DNA of 64,000 bases from Bradyrhizobium genosp. L (GTDB lineage Bacteria; Pseudomonadota; Alphaproteobacteria; Rhizobiales; Xanthobacteraceae): positions 248,001-312,000 of the forward strand of contig NZ_CP061378.1 of NCBI RefSeq assembly GCF_015624485.1. The letters are read 5' to 3'. Below are positions 59,050 through 64,000 of this stretch, in pieces. The notes below the pieces were generated by a model. It did not search any database, was not told where the DNA came from, and saw only the letters and a list, made by a program, of their open reading frames with translations. Position 1 is the first letter of the stretch. The number at the start of each line of letters is the position of its first letter. Position numbers and translations under genes: made by a program.

Positions 59050-59307
59050 CTACCGGGTTGGCCCCTTGATCGCGGCGTAGATTAGCATCACGCCGGCGAA
59101 GCCGACGAGAAGGCCGAGCAGCACCAGGAACAGGATGGTCGGATCGGGGCGTGATTCGGACAGCGTGCCGACCCCGAACAGGATGGCGCAGAGGCCGGGC
59201 AGTAGCAGAATCAGCCCGAACAGCACCATGAACGCTGTCGCGCAGCCGTGCCGCTGCGGTGGGGAAGGCGGCGGGGCCGGCGGAGGCGACGAGCCGATGT
59301 CGCTCAT
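59050..59307 (-). CDS. Small Pro-rich two-helix membrane protein
   Basis: An 85-residue protein. Pro-rich start (SSPPPAPPPSPPQ), then a HGCATAFMVLFGLILLLPGLCAILFG helix and a second helix ILFLVLLGLLVGFAGVMLIYAAIKG. It shares the block GC-TAFMV-GL-LL-PG with the protein encoded just upstream at 59320, so the two are paralogues. No database family recalled. Last gene of the operon; 12 bp after its neighbour. Confidence 0.7.
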   Translation of the reverse strand: MSDIGSSPPPAPPPSPPQRHGCATAFMVLFGLILLLPGLCAILFGVGTLSESRPDPTILFLVLLGLLVGFAGVMLIYAAIKGPTR

Positions 59308-59319
59308 GTGGCGGTGACC

Positions 59320-59580
59320 CTATTGCTTGGGCGGGGTCGCCGCGCGGATGAAAAGGAAGATCGCCGATCCGACCAGGACAAATCCAATCAGCCCGAGCGG
59401 GGCAGCGTTGCTGGCGAACGCGAGGAAGCAGATACCAGGGAACAGCAGCACCAGCCCGACAACCACCATGAATGCAGTCAGGCAACCGTCACGCCGTGGC
59501 GGAGGAGGCGGCGGGCGGTAGGATTCGTCCGGCATTTGCGGCTGAGCCGGCGGGACAGATGGCGGATTGGTCTCGCTCAT
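59320..59580 (-). CDS. Small Pro-rich two-helix membrane protein (paralogue)
   Basis: An 86-residue protein: Pro-rich N terminus (SVPPAQPQMPDESYRPPPPPPRR), then DGCLTAFMVVVGLVLLFPGICFLAFAS and a second helix LGLIGFVLVGSAIFLFIRA. Paralogue of the 59050 gene through the DGC/HGC-TAFMV block. Its ATG overlaps the radical SAM TGA by four bases (59577-59580), so it is translationally coupled. Confidence 0.72.
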   Translation of the reverse strand: MSETNPPSVPPAQPQMPDESYRPPPPPPRRDGCLTAFMVVVGLVLLFPGICFLAFASNAAPLGLIGFVLVGSAIFLFIRAATPPKQ

Positions 59581-61022
59581 CGCGGCACCCCCTCGCTTTG
59601 CCGCGCCTCGCGGTAGGTCTGCCCCGCGAGCGCAGCGCGGATGCCGTCGATCTTTCCATCACGGTAGAACAGATTGTAGGTGTCGAACGGGATGATGGCG
59701 CCGCTCTCGGTGACGAAGTGGATGCAGCTTCGCTTGACGTTGCCGACGCAGAAATTGAAGCGATCGAGGAATTGCACGATGGTGACGCGGAACACGTTCT
59801 CGTAGCCGAGCCCGTCCGGTACCTGGAAGCTCGGCAGGCAGCACAGCAACTCGCAGACCCGCTCGCTGGTGTTGAGCGGTCCCGACGACAGCGAGAACAG
59901 ATCGACGAATTTTTCCCGCAGCACCGGATATTTCTCCGGGCTGATCGTGTTGGGCATCATCGCGAGCAATTGCTCCCGCTCGAACAGCGAAGTCAGCGGC
60001 AGCACCTTCTCGCCATTGCGCAGGCCGTAGCCGATCGAGATGCTCTCGGGATTGCAGGGCAGCGGGATCATGTCCTTGTCGCCGAATACCCCGGTCTCGA
60101 CCACGCGCTGTCGGATCTCCGACAGCATGATGCGGTCGGTGTCCTTGTTGAAATGCTCGTTGCGGCCGGCGTCCTGCACCGGCTGCAGCGTCACGCCGCG
60201 CACGCAATTCCAGGTCAGCGCATGGCGCACGATGTCGCCGATCTCGGCATCGTTGACGCCGCGCTTGATGGTCGCGACCAGCGTGGTCGAGACGCCCTCG
60301 CGTTCGAGATTCTCCAGCGCCTGCTGGCGGATTTTTCGTAAATCCGCACCGCGCAGATTGACCAGCGCGTCGCGCTTGAGCGAATCGAATTGCAGGTAGA
60401 CTTCCAGCCCGCGCTTGTTCTCTGCAAGTCTTGCCACGAACTCCGGCTCGCGCGCGATGCGCAGGCCGTTGGTGTTGATCATGACATGGCGGATCGGCCG
60501 CGCCCGGACGGCGTCGAGGATGGCGAAGAAATCCGGATGCAGCGTCGGCTCGCCGCCGGAGATCTGCACCAGGTCCGGCTCACCCTCGCTTGCGACCAGC
60601 GCGTCGAGCATCTTCTCGATCTTGGCCAGCGGCGTGAAGCTGGTGCGTGCCGGCGAGGAATCGGCAAAGCACACCGGGCAGGTCAGGTTGCAGTGCTCGG
60701 TGATCTCGATCAGCGCCAGGCAGGAGTGCTGCTCGTGGTCCGGGCAGAGCCCGCAATCATAGGGGCAGCCGAATTCGGTGTGGCGCTGAAACGCGAGCGG
60801 GCGGTCGCCGGGCTTGATGAAGTCCTTGCACAGCCGCCAATAGGCGGAATCGGTCGAGACCAGCGTCGACTGTACGCCATGCTGCTTGCAGCGCTTCTCG
60901 TACCAGACCTCGTTGCCTGATATCTGGATCTTGGTCGGCACCAGCGCGAGGCAGGTTTCGCACAACGATTGGGTCTGGCCCCAGAAGATGTAAGGGCGGG
61001 CCTTACGCAGCGGCGCGTTCAT
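59577..61022 (-). CDS. Radical SAM enzyme of the MJ0619/Tes-like group
   Basis: A 481-residue radical SAM protein. The SAM cluster motif CNLTCPVC uses C111, C115 and C118. Upstream are extra cysteine sets: CETC (C21, C24) with C45, and a GCPYDCGLCPDHEQHSC block (C86, C90, C93, C101). This CPYDCGLCPDH-EQH arrangement directly before the core matches the archaeal MJ0619/tetraether lipid synthase (Tes) group (family knowledge). GGEPTLHP and TNGLRIA follow. The C terminus has NFCVGNVKRSCIHFVTESGAIIPFDTYNLFYRDG. Its reaction in bacteria is unknown, but C-C bond or alkyl-chain chemistry is a fair guess. Overlaps the Lgt-like gene by 20 bp and the small-protein gene by 4 bp. Confidence 0.88.
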   Translation of the reverse strand: MNAPLRKARPYIFWGQTQSLCETCLALVPTKIQISGNEVWYEKRCKQHGVQSTLVSTDSAYWRLCKDFIKPGDRPLAFQRHTEFGCPYDCGLCPDHEQHSCLALIEITEHCNLTCPVCFADSSPARTSFTPLAKIEKMLDALVASEGEPDLVQISGGEPTLHPDFFAILDAVRARPIRHVMINTNGLRIAREPEFVARLAENKRGLEVYLQFDSLKRDALVNLRGADLRKIRQQALENLEREGVSTTLVATIKRGVNDAEIGDIVRHALTWNCVRGVTLQPVQDAGRNEHFNKDTDRIMLSEIRQRVVETGVFGDKDMIPLPCNPESISIGYGLRNGEKVLPLTSLFEREQLLAMMPNTISPEKYPVLREKFVDLFSLSSGPLNTSERVCELLCCLPSFQVPDGLGYENVFRVTIVQFLDRFNFCVGNVKRSCIHFVTESGAIIPFDTYNLFYRDGKIDGIRAALAGQTYREARQSEGVPR

Positions 61023-61722
61023 GCGTCAAACTCACATTTGGCGCCGTCGCCAGCATGACGGCGGCATAAATCATGACAAACAGCGACAGCACGTGGAACA
61101 GCGAGAGCGGGCCGATCAGCGGGCCGTAGGGTTTTACGAATTCCCACACGAAGCGCTGCAGGCCGTAATAGAACAGCACCAGGTAGAATCCATTGGTGAT
61201 GACGGCGGCGTTGCGGTTCAACACGGCCCACACATAGAAGGCCGCGAACGCCGCCATAGCGAGGCTCTCATAGAGCTGCACCGGATGGCGCAAGATGCCG
61301 TCGCCGAAATCATGGCCCCATGGCAACGCGGTCGGTGTGCCATAGGTGAAATCCTCGATGCCGGCGAAGTAGCAGCCGAGCCGGCCGACCGCGACGCCGA
61401 CAGCCAGTGGCAGTGCGAAACGCGCGCCGGTGCGCAGGCGGATGCCGTGCAGCCATTTGTAGAGCTCGATGGCGACGATGCCGCCGGCCAGTGCGCCCTC
61501 GACCGAGCGGGCGATGCCCCCCATGCCGGAGCACCACAGGTTCAGCGTGCCGAAGATGTAGGCACCGATCCCGGCGCCGAACACCAACGCGGCGATGTAA
61601 GGCAGCTCGAACGACTGCTTTGGGAATTGCAGGTGGCGCAGGCGCGACAGCCACCACATGGCGGCAGCCGCAGCGCACCATGCGGCGACATCGAAGATCG
61701 CGTGAAGTCCTGCCCCGCTCAT
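61003..61722 (-). CDS. Lgt-like membrane transferase with non-canonical signature
   Basis: A 239-residue polytopic membrane protein of the prolipoprotein diacylglyceryl transferase (Lgt) family, with about seven hydrophobic helices. RHPVQLYESL (146-152) is the conserved C-terminal loop, and AVGRLGCYFAGIEDFTYG (around 113) corresponds to the Lgt GR-x-x-N-F-x-N-x-E motif, but the essential Asn is replaced by Cys. So it is probably not the housekeeping Lgt. It precedes and overlaps the radical SAM gene, which suggests a shared lipid- or lipoprotein-modifying pathway. Confidence 0.8.
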   Translation of the reverse strand: MSGAGLHAIFDVAAWCAAAAAMWWLSRLRHLQFPKQSFELPYIAALVFGAGIGAYIFGTLNLWCSGMGGIARSVEGALAGGIVAIELYKWLHGIRLRTGARFALPLAVGVAVGRLGCYFAGIEDFTYGTPTALPWGHDFGDGILRHPVQLYESLAMAAFAAFYVWAVLNRNAAVITNGFYLVLFYYGLQRFVWEFVKPYGPLIGPLSLFHVLSLFVMIYAAVMLATAPNVSLTHERAAA

Positions 61723-61768
61723 GGCGCGAGTGTAGCGTGGATTGCGCGGTGCGCGATACTCCCTCCAC

Positions 61769-61917
61769 CCCCTCTCCCCGTGCTTACGGGGAGAGGGTTG
61801 GGGTGAGGGGCTGTCTTCGCAAACTCAGCAAGCAGTGAGTTCGTGGAGACTCCCCCTCACCCGGATTGCATCTGCGATGCAATCCGACCTCTCCCCGCAG
61901 GCGGGGCGAGGTGAAGC
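61769..61917. repeat. Dispersed inverted repeat, family B, copy 3
   Basis: CCCCTCTCCCCGTGCTTACG with GGGAGAGGG at the left, and CCTCTCCCCGCAGGCGGGGC at the right, with an inner CCCCTCACCCGGATTGCATC/GATGCAATCC pair. It lies between the Lgt-like operon start and the Crp/Fnr gene. Confidence 0.8.
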
Positions 61918-61921
61918 ACGG

Positions 61922-62686
61922 CTAGTTCGTCGGATTATCCTCGCTGGGATAGACGCCGCGCAGCACTTCCTCGAAATGGTCCTTGACCGCGTCGTTGCAC
62001 AGGCAGGCGCGCTGCCGCAGGCCGTCCGGGTTGCGGATCACGATCGCGCCGCGGCGGGTGTCGAGCACGCCCTCGGCCTTGAAGTTCTGGATCACGCGGC
62101 TGGTGTAGCTGCGGCCGACGCCGAGCAGGGTCGAGAGCTGCTCATGGGTCAGCGGCACCATGCCGTCGCCATTGGTGCGCTCGATCGCCGAGATGATCCA
62201 TTTGGCGGCGCGCTGCTCGATCGAATGGATGGCGTTGCAGGCGGTCGATTGGAAGATCTGCGCCAGCATGCAGTCGGCATAGCGCGCGAAGATGTTGCGC
62301 ACCGAGATCGATTTGAGCTTGGCGGCATCGAGCCTGCTGATCGGCAGCCGCACGAACGGCCCGCCGAACTTGACGGTGATGCGGGTGTAGGCCGGCAGAA
62401 AGCCCTGGCTGACGATGCCGCCGACCGCGCCTTCGCGGCCGACCAGGATCGTCTCGACATCGCGCCCGTCCTCGTTGGGCACCATGTAGGAGGCGAGGCT
62501 TGGCCCGCACGGAAAGTGCACGGTCTGCACGTCGTCGCCGGGGTTGTAGAGCAGGTCGTTCGACCCGCCATCCACCAGCGCAAGGTGCGGTGCGATCAGC
62601 TCATAGTCGGCAGCGCTGAGCCGGCGCAAAAGATTGTTGAATGGCCGGTCACTGGTCCCGGCCAACTCGGTCCGTTTCGCAATCAT
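61922..62686 (-). CDS. Crp/Fnr family transcriptional regulator
   Basis: A 254-residue regulator. The cyclic-nucleotide-binding-type N domain (NDLLYNPGDDVQTVHFPCGPSLASYMVPNEDGRDVETILVGREGAVGG) is followed by a C-terminal winged helix (MVPLTHEQLSTLLGVGRSYTSRVIQNFKAEGVLDTRRGAIVI). The four N-terminal Cys needed for an Fnr iron-sulfur cluster are not obvious; C-terminal RACLCND carries a pair instead. Effector unknown. The frame opens at 62740; MIAKRTELAG at 62686 is the likely start. Divergent from the receiver protein across 208 bp. Confidence 0.87.
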   Translation of the reverse strand: MIAKRTELAGTSDRPFNNLLRRLSAADYELIAPHLALVDGGSNDLLYNPGDDVQTVHFPCGPSLASYMVPNEDGRDVETILVGREGAVGGIVSQGFLPAYTRITVKFGGPFVRLPISRLDAAKLKSISVRNIFARYADCMLAQIFQSTACNAIHSIEQRAAKWIISAIERTNGDGMVPLTHEQLSTLLGVGRSYTSRVIQNFKAEGVLDTRRGAIVIRNPDGLRQRACLCNDAVKDHFEEVLRGVYPSEDNPTN

Positions 62687-62894
62687 TGGAAGTGTTTCCT
62701 GCAAGTCCCAACGCGGACCATACTGAAAAAGTTCCCGCATATATGTTCACTAGTGAACAGACGACGCAGCTTCCAATGTGATGGTTTCACATCGGGAACA
62801 GCCGGCGTGCTCGTGAGGGGCGCCGGTCGCGGGCCGACTGGCCGGATCCGATCCGGTCTCCCCTCCAAAATCAAAAAACGGACTCCGGCGAGCC

Positions 62895-63272
62895 ATGGAA
62901 CCCGCCTCTCATGCCGGCATGCCCGGCGACGTCCTCATTGTCGAGGACGATCCAATCATCGCGCTCGATTTCGAGGATACGATCCTCGGCTTCGGCGCAA
63001 AGACGGTCCGGGTCGCCGCCAGTGTGGTCCGCGCGCTCGACCTGATCGCCAGCCAGGTGCCGGATTTCGCGCTGCTCGACGTCGGCCTCATCAGGGGCGA
63101 GACGACCTTCGTGGTCGCCGAGCGGCTCGATGCGCTGAACGTGCCCTATGTGTTCGTCACCGGCTATGGAGCGGACGCCAGGCTTCCGCCGGCGCTCGCC
63201 GGCAAGCCCCGGCTGACCAAGCCATGCTCCAGCGAGACGCTGGAAGCGGCACTGAAGCGCCGGTTGGGCTGA
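62895..63272 (+). CDS. Single-domain response regulator (receiver)
   Basis: A 125-residue CheY-like receiver. Acidic pair in LIVEDDPIIALDFE, phospho-acceptor Asp in FALLDVGLI, Thr in VFVTGYGAD and Lys in PRLTKPCSSETL are all present. No output domain. Such proteins take phosphate from HWE/HisKA2-type sensor kinases in Rhizobiales; no kinase gene is adjacent here. The IS copy 2 begins 38 bp beyond the stop. Confidence 0.9.
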   Translation: MEPASHAGMPGDVLIVEDDPIIALDFEDTILGFGAKTVRVAASVVRALDLIASQVPDFALLDVGLIRGETTFVVAERLDALNVPYVFVTGYGADARLPPALAGKPRLTKPCSSETLEAALKRRLG

Positions 63273-63291
63273 ACCTTCCGCATTCTCGGTT

Positions 63292-63310
63292 CGCCTCTCC
63301 CACAAGGGGG
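63292..63310. repeat. Family B palindrome arm used as target by IS copy 2
   Basis: CGCCTCTCCCACAAGGGGG directly abuts the left end of the second IS. It is the complement orientation of the loop CCCCTTGTGGG that was duplicated around IS copy 1. Confidence 0.75.
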
Positions 63311-64000
63311 CTACGGGAGCCCCGAAAGTGATTCCCCGGAGTTTGTGAATGTGATTCAAGGCCTTTCGACCTGTTTGGACGAGAGGCCTGCGATGTCTTT
63401 TGGCGATGTTCGGGTTGCGGAGCGGGCTGATTGGCTGATCGAGCGGGTGGCGACGGCGGGGACGCTGGTGCTACGCAAATTGGGGGAGACGCGCGCGGGC
63501 GAGAAGGCCGTGCATCGGTTTCTGTCTTCGCCCCATGTTTCGGTCGATCGGATTGTGGAAACGTTGGCCGGGCGGACTGCGGTTCAATGCGCCGGTCGCC
63601 GCATTCTGGCTGTCCAGGACACGACCGAGATCAATTTTGGCGGTCGTGACAAGAAGCGGCGGGGCTTCGGACCTGCCGGCGATGGCCAAACCCCTGGCTT
63701 CTTCATCCATCCAGTGATTGCCGTCGATATCGAAAGCGAAGCCGTGGTCGGTCTTGTCGATGCGGCGATCTGGACGCGGTCTGCGGATCGCGTCACGTCG
63801 CGCCGCAATCGCGCGATCGAGGATAAGGAATCGGCGCGTTGGCTGTTGGGCTGTCAGGCCACGGCAAGCGTGCTGTCCGATGCCGCCGAGGTGACAATGG
63901 TGGCCGATCGCGAAAGCGACATTTACCTGCTGTTTGCCCGCAAACCGGAGCGGCTCGATCTGATCGTGCGCGCCGGTCAGGATCGATCTTTGCTCGGTGG
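63311..64000 (+). mobile_element. IS4-family insertion sequence, second copy (cut by the window end)
   Basis: Begins CTACGGGAGCCCCG, the same left end as the copy at 8588, and continues identically for the 690 bases visible, up to position 9277 of copy 1. Same orientation. The right end lies outside the window. Confidence 0.92.
63393..64000 (+). CDS. IS4-family transposase, 5' part
   Basis: First 202 codons of the same transposase as at 8670. D76 and D172 are present and no frameshift or stop is seen; the catalytic Glu would lie beyond the window. Identical in translation to copy 1 over the visible part, so the insertions are recent or subject to gene conversion. Confidence 0.9.
   Translation, partial: MSFGDVRVAERADWLIERVATAGTLVLRKLGETRAGEKAVHRFLSSPHVSVDRIVETLAGRTAVQCAGRRILAVQDTTEINFGGRDKKRRGFGPAGDGQTPGFFIHPVIAVDIESEAVVGLVDAAIWTRSADRVTSRRNRAIEDKESARWLLGCQATASVLSDAAEVTMVADRESDIYLLFARKPERLDLIVRAGQDRSLLG

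Overview
The window is GC-rich chromosomal DNA that looks like Bradyrhizobium or a close relative (Alphaproteobacteria, Rhizobiales). Supporting signs are DUF2865 and DUF1674 proteins, a neighbourhood of tsaD, hemD, Mic60-like and hemY genes, purH beside a heparinase II/III protein, and several families of short dispersed palindromes. Genus is inferred from gene content, not from a search. Most genes are ordinary core or conserved accessory genes.

Layout. 1-8.5 kb: a nucleoside-sugar epimerase-like SDR, a secreted DUF2865 protein, a periplasmic sorbosone-type PQQ dehydrogenase with a dihaem cytochrome c, a ketopantoate reductase-like enzyme, a DsbA-type isomerase, DUF2239, a GST, a DUF1330 protein and a GIY-YIG-like protein. 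8.6-10 kb: a complete IS4-family element with an 11-bp target duplication. 10-33 kb: an MFS transporter, gamma-glutamyltransferase, purH, heparinase, rsmB, sdhE-type assembly factor, SNase, L,D-transpeptidase, acs, DUF2059, topoisomerase IB, EVE protein, esterase, gpsA, tsaD, hemD, Mic60-like, hemY and tRNA-Thr(CGT). 33.4-35.8 kb: a lower-GC accessory islet behind the tRNA, holding two overlapping unknown genes and a divergent DUF4238 gene. 36-54.5 kb: small secreted proteins, a NodB-type deacetylase, an MFS exporter, a Tat-exported hydrolase, a P450, a class III cyclase, TerB, an SDR, a glutamine amidotransferase, a crotonase, tRNA-Ala(CGC), the yggT-DUF167-folD group, ppa, a GNAT protein, and DUF2269-SDR/DoxX-DCC. 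54.6-63.3 kb: a lower-GC HNH endonuclease, an amine oxidase, typA/bipA, a four-gene operon (Lgt-like protein, Tes/MJ0619-like radical SAM, two tiny membrane proteins), a Crp/Fnr regulator and a receiver protein. 63.3-64 kb: the left part of a second copy of the same IS, in the same orientation.

The parts most worth following are (1) the Lgt-like/radical-SAM/small-membrane-protein operon, which looks like an uncharacterised lipid or lipoprotein modification pathway; (2) the tRNA-Thr islet with its UDG-like candidate, small coupled gene and DUF4238 gene; (3) the covarying palindromic repeats, one family of which has been hit twice by the same IS; and (4) the lone HNH endonuclease. No CRISPR array, prophage, rRNA operon or replication origin was seen.
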